DNA of 32,100 bases from Verrucomicrobiota bacterium (GTDB lineage Bacteria; Verrucomicrobiota; Verrucomicrobiia; Limisphaerales; JADLHS01). The notes beneath the pieces were generated by a model. It was not told where the DNA came from, searched no databases, and was given only the letters and a program-made list of their open reading frames with translations. Position 1 is the stretch's first letter, and the number at the start of each line of letters is the position of its first letter. Below are positions 7,737 to 15,951 of the stretch, one piece after another. Made by a program: the position numbers and the translations under genes. The stretch lies in assembly GCA_013140495.1 (NCBI GenBank), contig JABFSR010000042.1:1-32100 (forward strand). The letters run 5' to 3'.

Positions 7737-9032
7737 TCAGTAGGTCGCAGTGACACCGAAATAAATACGGTTGCGGTTGTAGTCCGTGCCACTATTTATA
7801 TCTGAGTTTACGTTGTCAAAATTGTAACCCAAGGACGTGGAAAGATTCCGGTTAAATCTATAATCCAGATTGAGTCCAACAATCAAATAATCCACGGCCT
7901 TCCCATCCACTCCGGTACCGCCGCCATTATAAATCTGATGTTGATAGGTCAGGCTGCCGCTACCATAAAGTTGCGCAAAGATTCGATGCGAAACTTTTCC
8001 ATAGGCCACGATCGTTTGTGTGTCGCGGACAAAGTCTGCGGTGTTGCCCACAAGATCCGATGCATTTTGATCAACGCTTAAACCCACATCAACCGAGCTT
8101 TCAGGCAGGAACTGATAGTGCAAATTGGCAGACAGATACGGATTCCAGTTCGGATCGGCGGCTGCGTCATTGTAGTAGTCAGTATAGATGGCGCCAGCCC
8201 TCAGACTTCCTGAAATATCAGGGCTGAATGCATGTTCGAGTCCGCCGTAAAGATAGTGGCTGCGACTGTTCCGGTCCTCGCTTTTCACAGGTGAAGCGAC
8301 AAGTCCACCAATCGCTTCGTCACCGTTGAAATCCGTAAGCCCGAAGCGATACCCTACAATCCCCGTGGTTCGTTCACCAAGAGTCCAACGACTGTCCAAA
8401 TTGGCACCGTGCTGCATTCGATCCAGCAAGCCTGAATTGCTGGCCGCCACGACGAATAAACCGGAGGTCGCTGGTCCCTCATCAGCATAATCAAAGAAAG
8501 TATTGTCATATCCAACTTCAAACCCCAACAACTCAGTCACCTTTGTGTTCAGCTTTGCGGAAGCGTAGTTACGAATGTTGTTGCCGGAGATACGCTGGTT
8601 GCCGACGATGGCATTCCCGGAACGCAGCACATCAGGCTCCTGACCAACAACGAAAGAGTCGCGAAGAAAGAGACTTGTTCGCGCAGAAAACGAGTGGGAA
8701 AGATCGGCTCCGATGACGTGGGTAAAATCCCAATTGTCAGAACTGCCGGCCGGTCGTTCTTCGTAGTACTTGCCAGAAAATGAGTAGGTGAAGTTGAGGG
8801 CTGTCATTTCTCCGGCCATGCCGTAACTGATGCTGGGATTTACCTCAAAGCCAACTGAATCATCCTTGTTATTTTTTTCGGTATTGATGTTGTCGTCGTA
8901 AAATCCGCGCAGTGTCGCAGAAACACTCCACGCCTTGTTGTTCTGGTAACTGTTGAGTGCGCCGGTCTCGACGCCGTGAATCATTGAAGTGCCAAGTGCC
9001 ACCAAGCCCACCGAAGCCACGATTTTTTTCAT
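7737..9032 (-). CDS. Outer-membrane beta-barrel protein of the exopolysaccharide locus
   Basis: 431 residues. A signal peptide (MKKIVASVGLVALGTSMIHG) is followed by alternating amphipathic beta-strands throughout, such as SVSATLRGFYDDN, LNFTYSFSGKYYEE, LGFEVGYDNTFFDY and NRIYFGVTATY. The protein ends in an aromatic residue, as outer-membrane barrels do. No catalytic motif is seen. Barrels of this kind often accompany Wza/Wzc genes in PVC bacteria and may help export or secrete the polymer; that role is inferred from position only. The ATG at 9032 lacks a strong ribosome-binding site. A promoter candidate lies just upstream and a terminator just downstream, so the gene may be expressed on its own as well as with the kinase operon. 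Confidence 0.8.
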   Translation of the reverse strand: MKKIVASVGLVALGTSMIHGVETGALNSYQNNKAWSVSATLRGFYDDNINTEKNNKDDSVGFEVNPSISYGMAGEMTALNFTYSFSGKYYEERPAGSSDNWDFTHVIGADLSHSFSARTSLFLRDSFVVGQEPDVLRSGNAIVGNQRISGNNIRNYASAKLNTKVTELLGFEVGYDNTFFDYADEGPATSGLFVVAASNSGLLDRMQHGANLDSRWTLGERTTGIVGYRFGLTDFNGDEAIGGLVASPVKSEDRNSRSHYLYGGLEHAFSPDISGSLRAGAIYTDYYNDAAADPNWNPYLSANLHYQFLPESSVDVGLSVDQNASDLVGNTADFVRDTQTIVAYGKVSHRIFAQLYGSGSLTYQHQIYNGGGTGVDGKAVDYLIVGLNLDYRFNRNLSTSLGYNFDNVNSDINSGTDYNRNRIYFGVTATY

Positions 9033-9335
9033 AAGATTTTTTAGTTTTTTTCCCAGGAACTTCGTTTGCCGGAATTGTTACGGATGCCAGCGCAACCTGT
9101 CAAAATAAATGTTCTTAATTTTTTGACAACCCATTGGCATCCATAGCTACTGCAAACAGGATGCTTCGACGGCGGAATTGTTCCCGTTCCAACAGCAACG
9201 TCCCGACCCGACATCGCATGACACCTGCCATTTCAACAACTTCTCCATAGCTTGGTTCGAGGTTAATGACAGGGTGCCGCCCGAAAATGTTCAAAGCGAG
9301 GCTCGGAATTCTTTTGCCCCGCTTCGCAACGCTTC
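9033..9335. other. Intergenic region upstream of the beta-barrel gene
   Basis: About 300 bases between the LysM lipoprotein gene and the beta-barrel gene, both on the minus strand. The half next to the barrel gene is AT-rich and holds the promoter candidate at 9075-9103. No gene, RNA element or terminator is convincing in the remainder. Confidence 0.5.
9075..9103 (-). promoter_or_regulatory. Sigma70-type promoter candidate for the beta-barrel gene
   Basis: On the minus strand a perfect -35 box TTGACA (9103-9098) is separated by 17 bases from TAACAA (9080-9075), a moderate -10 match. Transcription would start near 9068, giving a leader of about 35 bases before the ATG at 9032. The call rests on pattern and spacing alone. 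Confidence 0.5.
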
Positions 9336-10124
9336 CTATGTCGCCGGAATCGTCAACGCCTGCCCCACCCTCATCCTGCGGGGGTCCAATCCTGGATTCG
9401 CCGAAAGCAGCAACTCCAGTTTCAAACTGTAACGCCTCGCAATGGACGATGGCGTCTCACCGGACTTCACCACATGCGTGCGCCGCACAACGGTCAATGG
9501 CGTCCGGCGTACTGCCTGTTCCGAGTTCCGGTTTTGTACAGTGCCAGAGCCTCGATTCAATTGTGCTGCGTTGTTTTGTATCGTATTGCCGCTTCGCACA
9601 ACGCCCTGCTGCCCGGATACCGTCGTTGCACTCGCAGCCGTGGTTCGTTCTGCGAGATGATTTTTTGCGACCGCCAGTTCCTCCCGCAACTGCCGGACTT
9701 CGTCGGCCATGCGTTCCATTTGTTGCTGGGTTTCCGCGGCGGTTGTCACCGGCAACACTGTTTGCGCGAGCTCCTGTTTCAGCCGGAAGATCAACTGACG
9801 CACCATCTCGGCATTACCGGCATCAGGACGCAAACGCAGATACTGGCCGTAGTGATATATGGCTGCAGCGGGATCAGATTCCCGTTCCGCATACAGCACG
9901 CCCAGTTCAAAATGCGCCGCCGCCGAACGCGGGTTTGCCTCCAACGCCTCCGTGAATGATTCAATCGCCCCGTGATAATCCAGCGCGTTCACCCGGCTGC
10001 GACCCACCACAAAATGCGACTCCTTCTCCTCATCCATGCGCGATCCGCCCGACGGTTCGCAGCCGCACAAAACGGCCATCCCCATCAACGCCACGCCGAA
10101 AAACGCTGCCCGCGAAAAGATCAC
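9336..10124 (-). CDS. TPR- and LysM-containing lipoprotein
   Basis: 262 residues. A lipoprotein signal peptide ends in the lipobox LCGC (Cys22). Residues about 38-105 hold TPR-like helices (NALDYHGAIESFTEALEANP, AAAHFELGVLYAERESDPAAAIYHYGQYLRL). A coiled coil follows at about 120-165 (METQQQ-like region through LREELAVAKNHL), then a low-complexity Asn/Gln/Ser/Thr linker. A C-terminal LysM module (about 216-261, HVVKSGETPSSIARRYSLKLELLLSANPGL...LTIPAT) should bind peptidoglycan. The protein probably links the cell wall to a periplasmic or envelope assembly through its TPR region. It is the first gene of the minus-strand envelope group, but about 300 bases and a separate promoter lie before the next gene, so co-transcription is uncertain. 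Confidence 0.85.
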   Translation of the reverse strand: MIFSRAAFFGVALMGMAVLCGCEPSGGSRMDEEKESHFVVGRSRVNALDYHGAIESFTEALEANPRSAAAHFELGVLYAERESDPAAAIYHYGQYLRLRPDAGNAEMVRQLIFRLKQELAQTVLPVTTAAETQQQMERMADEVRQLREELAVAKNHLAERTTAASATTVSGQQGVVRSGNTIQNNAAQLNRGSGTVQNRNSEQAVRRTPLTVVRRTHVVKSGETPSSIARRYSLKLELLLSANPGLDPRRMRVGQALTIPAT

Positions 10125-10402
10125 GCGCCGAGGTTATCCAAACCCGCCCTGCCGTGCAACCACCGCCATTCCCATTTTGATGATTCATTTTCAATTTCCG
10201 TCTTCCCTTTTTTTTGGCCTTGGTTCAATCTCAGTCCAACGAAGCACTTGAGCCACCGCGCACAGGGCGCGGAATAAAATTATGCCAATCCGTCCACGAC
10301 CGGACCAGAAACGGCAGCCAACATGGCTGATTTCAGACCGCGCCTTGATTCGTCCTGATGAACCTTTGAAATCTCCCGACCATGCAATGAGAAAGGAATG
10401 TC

Positions 10403-11539
10403 ATGCCCACACTCGCAACAACAGTTGACGGCCTCAAACTTCCGAATCCCTTCGTCATCGGCTCAGGGCCGCCCGGCACGAATCTCAACGTCATCGTTAA
10501 GGCTTTCAAAGAAGGCTGGGGCGCGGTCATCGCCAAGACTGTTTCTCTCGATGCGTCGAAGGTCGTCAACGTGACGCCCCGTTATGGCAAACTGCATTCC
10601 ACCGACGGCAAGGAAGTTATTGGCTGGGAAAATATCGAGCTGATCAGCGACCGTCCGTTCAAGCTGTGGGAAGATGAGTTCAAGAAGATCAAGGACATGT
10701 TCCCGGATCGCATTCTCATCGCGTCCATCATGGAGGAATACGAGAAGGGGCGCTGGGTGGAACTCGTCGAGCGCTCGCAGGCCTGTGGCGTGGATGCGTT
10801 CGAGTTGAACTTCTCCTGCCCGCACGGTCTGCCTGAACGCAAGATGGGCGCGGCGATGGGTCAAGACCCGGACATCCTCGAAGAAGTCTGCGGCTGGGTG
10901 AAAGGCGCGTCGAAGATTCCGTTCTGGGCGAAGATGACCCCGAACATCACACACATCGAAGACCCGAGTCGCGCGGCCTTGCGTGGTGGCGCGACGGGCA
11001 TCGCGGCCATCAACACCATCCGCAGTTGCATCGGCGTGAATCTCGAAACGCTCCGGCCCGAACCGAGCGTCGAGGGTTACACCACGCCCGGAGGTTATTC
11101 GTCGCGCGCCGTGAAACCCATCGCGCTGCGCATGGTCATGGAGATCGCGACGTTGATCAAAAACGAATTCCCCGGTCGCTCGCTGTCGGCCATCGGTGGT
11201 GTCGAGAATGGTCGTGATGCGGCGGAGTTCATCTTGCTCGGCGGCGACACCGTGCAGGTCTGCACCGGCGTGATGAAGTTCGGTTACGAAATGGTCAAGC
11301 CTATGTGCGACGAACTGCTCGCGTTCATGGACAAGCACAAGTTCGAGACGCTCGCCGATTTCAAAGGCAAGGCGCTTCCGTATTTCACCACGCACGCCGA
11401 CCTCGTGAAACGTCAGGGCGAACGCAAAGCCGCGCAAAAAGCCGCCGCTGCCGCCGCGCCCGCAAAGAAGATGGTTCAAGCTGATGGCGAATGGAGCGGC
11501 GACGACTTTGTGAAACAATCGAACGACCTCGCGCGGTAA
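10403..11539 (+). CDS. preA: PreA-like dihydropyrimidine dehydrogenase (FMN/pyrimidine domain only)
   Basis: 378 residues with a dihydroorotate-dehydrogenase-type TIM barrel: GSGPPGTN near the N-terminus, AKTVS, NFSCPHG (Asn136, Cys139), AKMTPNIT, INTI, SGYS-like GGYSSRAVKPIALRM, and IGGVENGRDAAEFILLGGDTVQV. This matches the FMN and pyrimidine-binding half of dihydropyrimidine dehydrogenase, which reduces uracil and thymine with NAD(P)H. Two oddities stand out. The 4Fe-4S ferredoxin domain normally at the C-terminus is absent and replaced by an Ala/Lys-rich linker and 'DGEWSGDDFVKQSNDLAR'. The residue aligned to the catalytic loop Cys of mammalian enzyme is Met152 (GAAMGQ). No PreT partner is in the window. 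AGAAAGGAA lies before the ATG at 10403. Assignment to the superfamily is firm; the exact substrate is not. Confidence 0.85.
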   Translation: MPTLATTVDGLKLPNPFVIGSGPPGTNLNVIVKAFKEGWGAVIAKTVSLDASKVVNVTPRYGKLHSTDGKEVIGWENIELISDRPFKLWEDEFKKIKDMFPDRILIASIMEEYEKGRWVELVERSQACGVDAFELNFSCPHGLPERKMGAAMGQDPDILEEVCGWVKGASKIPFWAKMTPNITHIEDPSRAALRGGATGIAAINTIRSCIGVNLETLRPEPSVEGYTTPGGYSSRAVKPIALRMVMEIATLIKNEFPGRSLSAIGGVENGRDAAEFILLGGDTVQVCTGVMKFGYEMVKPMCDELLAFMDKHKFETLADFKGKALPYFTTHADLVKRQGERKAAQKAAAAAAPAKKMVQADGEWSGDDFVKQSNDLAR

Positions 11540-11551
11540 TTGCTAAACTAA

Positions 11552-11989
11552 ATGAATCCCACACTGGATTGGCTGAAAGGCCAAAGTTTGATCAATGTGG
11601 AAAAGAAAGATTTTACTTGGGGTTTTTCTTTCGCACAAAGCGGCTCAATAGTTACAGAATCTTTTTGGCGGTTGGTGACTATTGAAAGACTTGCTGTTGC
11701 TTCTGAAGATCATGATCAACTTTTTGGATTACAAGAACCAGTGGATGCTGCAAAGCGTGTGATGGCATTAGTTGGATCAAAAAAAATAATCAATTATTCA
11801 TACTCGGAAGTTTGCTCGGACTTGATTCTCCGCTTTGAAGACAAAAAACAACTTCAATTCTTAAATTCGTCTGGTGGCTACGAATCTTGGCGAGCAACAA
11901 ATAATAATGTTCAAGTGGTGTGCGCGGGCGGAGGTAGATTATCTGAATTTAATCTCGTTGGTCACGAGTGGATTCGAGTCAATCTGTGA
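11552..11989 (+). CDS. AT-rich small protein of unknown function between preA and prpD
   Basis: 145 residues, no signal peptide or membrane segment. The sequence looks like a compact beta-rich domain ([44 protein letters not shown]). It recalls small immunity-like or DUF families found singly in many genomes, but I cannot name one. Base composition is plainly more AT-rich than the genes on both sides, with many AAA, TTT and ATT codons, which suggests recent arrival. It starts 12 bases after preA stops, and its TGA overlaps a GTG start candidate of prpD (GTGA), so it is fitted tightly into the operon. It has no evident role in pyrimidine or propionate metabolism. Confidence 0.6.
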   Translation: MNPTLDWLKGQSLINVEKKDFTWGFSFAQSGSIVTESFWRLVTIERLAVASEDHDQLFGLQEPVDAAKRVMALVGSKKIINYSYSEVCSDLILRFEDKKQLQFLNSSGGYESWRATNNNVQVVCAGGGRLSEFNLVGHEWIRVNL

Positions 11990-13494
11990 TTACCCATCAC
12001 GTCAAAGTCTATCCGTCAAAAGTTCCGCTGCCGAAGACGGAGCAACTCGCCTGGAAAATTGCGTCCGTCGCCACCGACAAGACGGCGATTGATTCCGCTG
12101 CGGGCGAAATGGTGGCGAACCGCATCATTGATAACGCCTCCGTCGCCATCGCCGCCATCAACCGCGAGCCGGTCGCCAACGCCCGCACGCAGGCGCTCGC
12201 GCATCCGCGCGTGAAGGGCGCGGCGTTATTCGGCGTGTCGAGCGAACAGCGGTTCGATTGCGAGTGGGCGGCGTGGGCGAACGGCGTCGCCGTGCGCGAA
12301 CTCGACATGCACGACACGTTTCTCGCGGCGGATTATTCGCATCCCGGCGACAACATCCCGCCGTTGCTTGCCGTGGCGCAGCAATGCGGTTGCACTGGCG
12401 CGCAGTTGCTGCGTGGTCTCGTCGTCGCCTACGAAATTCAGATGGACCTCGTGCGCGCGATCTGCCTGCACGAACACAAGAAGGATCACATCGCGCATCT
12501 TTGTCCATCCGCCGCCGCTGGCATCGGCGCGATGCTTGGCCTCGATACCGACACGATTTATCAGGCCGTTCAGCAGGCGGTGCATGTCGGATTTTCCACG
12601 CGGCAATCGCGCAAGGGCGAGATTTCCAGTTGGAAGGCCTACGCGCCCGCGCACGCCGGCAAACTCGCCATCGAAGCCGTGGATCGCGCGATGCGCGGCG
12701 AGAAAAGTCCGTCGCCGATCTACGAGGGCGAGGACAGCGTCATCGCGTGGATGCTCGGCAGCAAAAATGCGAGCTACGATGTCCCCCTGCCCGCGCCCGG
12801 CGAACCGTGCCGCGCGATTCTTGATTCCTATACGAAGGAACATTCCGCCGAATATCAGGCGCAGGCGTGGATTGATCTCGCGTTCAAGTTGCGCCAGCAG
12901 ATCGCCGACCTGAAAACCATCCGCGAGATTGTCATCCACACGAGCCATCACACGCATTTCGTCATCGGCACGGGCGCGAACGACCCGCAGAAGTCCGACC
13001 CGAACGCCAGCCGCGAGACGCTCGACCACAGCATCATGTTCATCTTCGCCGCCGCGCTGCACACCGGCTTCTGGCATCACGTCAAAAGCTACGCGCCCGA
13101 AGTCGCGAAGCATCCCGAGGTCGTCGCGCTCTGGAAAAAGATCACGACGCGCGAAGATGCCGAATGGACGCGGCGTTATCACTCCATTGATCCGAAGGAA
13201 AAGGCCTTTGGCGGCCGCGTCGAAATCATTTTTAACGACGGTAATAAACTCACGGATGAAATTGCCGTGGCGGATGCACATCCGCTCGGCGCACGTCCGT
13301 TCGCGCGGGCGAATTACATCAACAAATTCCTGACGTTGACTGAGGATTTAATCGCGCGGGAGGAAAGCGGTCGCTTCATCGCTGCTGCGCAAAGGCTGGG
13401 CGAGCTGAAAGCCGGCGAGCTCGGCACACTGAATGTCGTGCTGCCGTCAAACAAACTGGCTTGCTCCGCGCGCGACCAACGGGGAATCTTTTGA
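11986..13494 (+). CDS. prpD: 2-methylcitrate dehydratase, MmgE/PrpD family
   Basis: 502 residues from a GTG at 11986 that overlaps the upstream stop (GTGA); an in-frame GTG at 11968 would add six residues. The MmgE/PrpD fold is evident from [36 protein letters not shown] at the N-terminus, [68 protein letters not shown] and the C-terminal [18 protein letters not shown]. The enzyme dehydrates 2-methylcitrate to cis-aconitate-type product in the methylcitrate cycle of propionate oxidation. The neighbours prpB and prpC support PrpD over other MmgE/PrpD members. Cytoplasmic. The downstream gap before prpB carries a palindromic element. Confidence 0.9.
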   Translation: MITHHVKVYPSKVPLPKTEQLAWKIASVATDKTAIDSAAGEMVANRIIDNASVAIAAINREPVANARTQALAHPRVKGAALFGVSSEQRFDCEWAAWANGVAVRELDMHDTFLAADYSHPGDNIPPLLAVAQQCGCTGAQLLRGLVVAYEIQMDLVRAICLHEHKKDHIAHLCPSAAAGIGAMLGLDTDTIYQAVQQAVHVGFSTRQSRKGEISSWKAYAPAHAGKLAIEAVDRAMRGEKSPSPIYEGEDSVIAWMLGSKNASYDVPLPAPGEPCRAILDSYTKEHSAEYQAQAWIDLAFKLRQQIADLKTIREIVIHTSHHTHFVIGTGANDPQKSDPNASRETLDHSIMFIFAAALHTGFWHHVKSYAPEVAKHPEVVALWKKITTREDAEWTRRYHSIDPKEKAFGGRVEIIFNDGNKLTDEIAVADAHPLGARPFARANYINKFLTLTEDLIAREESGRFIAAAQRLGELKAGELGTLNVVLPSNKLACSARDQRGIF

Positions 13495-13519
13495 GGCTGT
13501 GAAATCACGAGTGATCATC

Positions 13520-13616
13520 TTGGACTGCGGCGGGAAGCGAAGCGCCACGCCGCTTTCGGATAATTTCACGCCTGTCGAAAGCGGTGTCGCCGCTGCGCTC
13601 TGCCACCGCAGTCCAA
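13520..13616. repeat. Long imperfect palindrome between prpD and prpB
   Basis: Arms of about 38-40 bases at 13520-13559 and 13576-13616 are inverted copies with scattered mismatches. The left arm begins TTGGACTGCGG and ends CCGCTTTCG; the right begins CGAAAGCGG and ends CCGCAGTCCAA. The spacer is about 16 bases. There is no U-tract. The shape fits a dispersed palindromic repeat and could also fold in the mRNA between the two genes, where it might affect message stability. Confidence 0.65.
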
Positions 13617-13649
13617 AATCCGGCGCAATCCAAACCCCACTCTAATCCA

Positions 13650-14543
13650 ATGCTCCAAGCCAAGAAATCCGCAGCAGAGAAGCGCCAGGAATTCCGCGCG
13701 GCGCTCAAGTCCGGCAAACTGCTGCGCATGCCCGGCGCGTTCTCGCCGCTCGTGGCGATGGCAATTCAGCGGCACGGCTTTGACGGTGTTTATGTTTCCG
13801 GCGCGGCGCTCTCGGCGGACTTGGGTTTGCCGGACATTGGATTGACGACGTTGTCCGAAGTCGCCGCGCGCGGCGGAGCGATTGCGCGGGCGACGGATTT
13901 GCCCGCGCTAATTGACGCAGACACCGGCTTCGGCGAGGCGCTGAACATGGCGCGCACGATTCAAACGCTCGAAGACGCGGGGCTGTGTGGCTGCCATCTT
14001 GAAGACCAGGTGAATCCCAAACGCTGCGGACATCTCGACGGCAAATCACTTGTGACCACGCAGGCGATGGTGGAAAAAGTCCGCGCTGCCGTCGGCGCGC
14101 GGCGCGATAAGAATTTTCTCATCATGGCGCGGACAGATGCACGGGCTTCCGAAGGTTTGGACGACGCGATTACACGCGCAAAGGCTTACGTTGATGCGGG
14201 CGCGGACGCGATTTTTCCCGAAGCGCTGGCGGACGAGGGCGAGTTTGAAAAATTCCGCAAGTCCGTCAAAGTTCCACTGCTCGCGAACATGACGGAGTTT
14301 GGCAAAAGCAAATTGCTGACGGCAAAACAACTTTCCGATCTCGGTTTCAACATCGTGATTTATCCGGTGACGACGCTGCGGCTGGCGATGAAGGCGATTG
14401 AAGATGGCCTCGCCGCCATCAAAAGCGATGGGACGCAGGAATCCGTCGTGAAGAAAATGCAGACGCGCGCGGAACTTTATGAACTGTTGCGTTACGAAGA
14501 TTACGCAAAGTTCGACAAAGATATTTTCAATTTCAAACTGTGA
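13650..14543 (+). CDS. prpB: 2-methylisocitrate lyase
   Basis: 298 residues from the ATG at 13650. An upstream in-frame GTG at 13584 falls inside the palindromic repeat and is rejected as the start. Family features: MPGAFSPLVAMAI, FDGVYVSGAALSADLGLPD, LIDADTGFGE (metal-binding Asp), HLEDQ, the catalytic signature NPKRCGH with Cys126, MARTDARASEGLDDAI and DAGADAIFPEAL. The KRCGH form is that of 2-methylisocitrate lyase rather than phosphoenolpyruvate mutase. It cleaves 2-methylisocitrate to succinate and pyruvate, the last step of the methylcitrate cycle. No clear ribosome-binding site is seen. It sits between prpD and prpC on the same strand. Confidence 0.94.
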   Translation: MLQAKKSAAEKRQEFRAALKSGKLLRMPGAFSPLVAMAIQRHGFDGVYVSGAALSADLGLPDIGLTTLSEVAARGGAIARATDLPALIDADTGFGEALNMARTIQTLEDAGLCGCHLEDQVNPKRCGHLDGKSLVTTQAMVEKVRAAVGARRDKNFLIMARTDARASEGLDDAITRAKAYVDAGADAIFPEALADEGEFEKFRKSVKVPLLANMTEFGKSKLLTAKQLSDLGFNIVIYPVTTLRLAMKAIEDGLAAIKSDGTQESVVKKMQTRAELYELLRYEDYAKFDKDIFNFKL

Positions 14544-14608
14544 ATACCAATCCCAAGAGCCAGGCGCGGTTATTGAGTAGCGTTCCGAGGACAATGAAAA
14601 ATGGTTTG

Positions 14609-14766
14609 ACGCTCGCCCTCACCCTGACCCTCTCCCCCAGGAGAGGGAACAGCTTTCGGATGCGCAATGTTTCGCGATCAGGCTTTCGGCTGGCTCAGAC
14701 TCACAACATTCAAAGCGAGCGCGGAGATTTCTCCCTCTCCCCGGGGGAGAGGGCCGGGGCGAGCGT
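14609..14766. repeat. Inverted-repeat element between prpB and prpC
   Basis: Two arms, 14609-14647 and 14733-14766, are inverted relatives. Each contains a CCCTCTCCCC...GGGGAGAGGG mini-palindrome and an outer ACGCTCGCCC / GGGCGAGCGT end. This is the shape of the 'CCCTCTCCC' dispersed element common in many bacterial genomes. The 85 bases between the arms contain no gene. The element fills most of the 268-base gap before prpC, whose ATG begins 45 bases later. Confidence 0.65.
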
Positions 14767-14811
14767 TCCACCATTGGTTCTCAGGGAATTCAACTCTCGA
14801 TCAACCAGTTT

Positions 14812-15939
14812 ATGAGCGACGATGCAATTCATCGCGGCCTCGACGGCGTGGTCGTGGACTCGACGCGCATCTCGAAGGTGATGCCGGAGATTAACGCGCT
14901 CGTGTATCACGGTTATCCGGTGCAGGAGTTGTGCGAGAACTGCCGCTTTGAGGAAGTCGCGTGGCTCATGTGGCATGGCGAATTGCCGGATGCAAAACAA
15001 CTCGCCGCATTCGAGGCGGATGAACGCTCGCGTCGCAACATCAGCCCTGTGCTGCTGGATGTGATTCGCAAGTCTCCGCGTAACGCGCATCCAATGGATA
15101 TGTTGCGCACGGCGGTGAGTTTTCTCGGTATGGAAGATTCAATGCCAGAGAAAGCAGACGCCGCGACGAATCTGAACCGCTCGATTGATCTGCTCGCGAA
15201 AATCCCGACGATGATTGGCGCGTTCACGCGATTTCGCAAGGGACGGGAATTCATTCCGCCCCGGAGCGACTTGAGCATGGCGGAGAATTTCTTCCATGTC
15301 TGCTTCGGCAAAGTTCCCGCGCCGGAAGTGGTGAAAGCATTCGATGTTTCGCTCGTTCTCTACGCCGAACACGGGTTTAACGCCTCGACGTTCACGGCGC
15401 GTACGGTGGTTTCAAGTCTCTCCGATCTTTATAGCGGCGTCGTTGGCGGAATCGCATCTCTCAAAGGGCCTTTGCACGGCGGCGCGAACGAAGCCGTGAT
15501 GCACATGCTCAAGGAAATTGACGATCCAAAAATTGCGCGCGAGTGGATGCTCACCGCATTGCGTGAGAAGCGCAAGGTGATGGGCTTCGGCCATCGCGTC
15601 TATAAGCATGGCGACTCGCGCGTGCCGACGATGAAGAAATACGCGCAGAAGATGGCGGCGTTCACGGGCCAGAAGAAATGGCTGGAGATCGCAGACATCC
15701 TTGAAGCGACGATGATCGAGCAGAAAAACATTTATCCCAACCTCGATTTCCCCAGCGGCCCGGCGTATTACATGATGGGCATTGATATTGATATGTACAC
15801 TCCAATCTTTGTGATGGCGCGCATCACCGGCTGGACGGCGCACATCATGGAGCAACTGGCGAGCAATGCGTTGATTCGTCCGCTGTCGAATTACACGGGG
15901 CATGCGGAAAGGCGCGTTGTGCCGTTGGGAAAAAGATGA
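14812..15939 (+). CDS. prpC: 2-methylcitrate synthase / citrate synthase
   Basis: 375 residues, the size of a small type II-like PrpC. Catalytic residues are present: His222 in GPLHGGAN, His261 in GFGHRVYK and Asp312 in NLDFPSGPAYY. YAEHGFNAS and GWTAHIMEQ, both typical of citrate synthases, are also intact. The N-terminus (GLDGVVVDSTRISKV...LVYHGYPVQELCENCRFEEVAWLMWHGELP) is the short form found in PrpC and bacterial citrate synthases. It condenses propionyl-CoA (or acetyl-CoA) with oxaloacetate. The 2-methylcitrate assignment rests on its place between prpB and mmsA; sequence alone cannot exclude a general citrate synthase. The stop is only 12 bases before mmsA. Confidence 0.9.
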   Translation: MSDDAIHRGLDGVVVDSTRISKVMPEINALVYHGYPVQELCENCRFEEVAWLMWHGELPDAKQLAAFEADERSRRNISPVLLDVIRKSPRNAHPMDMLRTAVSFLGMEDSMPEKADAATNLNRSIDLLAKIPTMIGAFTRFRKGREFIPPRSDLSMAENFFHVCFGKVPAPEVVKAFDVSLVLYAEHGFNASTFTARTVVSSLSDLYSGVVGGIASLKGPLHGGANEAVMHMLKEIDDPKIAREWMLTALREKRKVMGFGHRVYKHGDSRVPTMKKYAQKMAAFTGQKKWLEIADILEATMIEQKNIYPNLDFPSGPAYYMMGIDIDMYTPIFVMARITGWTAHIMEQLASNALIRPLSNYTGHAERRVVPLGKR

Positions 15940-15951
15940 ACTGAATTTTTT

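Noticed and set aside
9266..9955. 229-codon plus-strand ORF antisense to the LysM lipoprotein gene
   Set aside because: Low-complexity, Pro/Arg/Ser-rich translation with no motif; the opposite strand encodes a lipobox, TPR and LysM domain.
10248..10280. Promoter for preA (TTGAGC ... TAAAAT)
   Set aside because: The spacing between the boxes is 21 bases, too long for a credible sigma70 site.
10463..11518. 351-codon minus-strand ORF antisense to preA
   Set aside because: A GC-rich shadow frame; the plus strand has a complete FMN-barrel protein with conserved motifs.
12226..13281. 351-codon minus-strand ORF antisense to prpD
   Set aside because: Shadow frame of a GC-rich gene, with no recognisable domain.
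13584..13649. N-terminal extension of PrpB from a GTG
   Set aside because: The extension is encoded by an intergenic palindrome and has no counterpart in the family; the ATG at 13650 fits.
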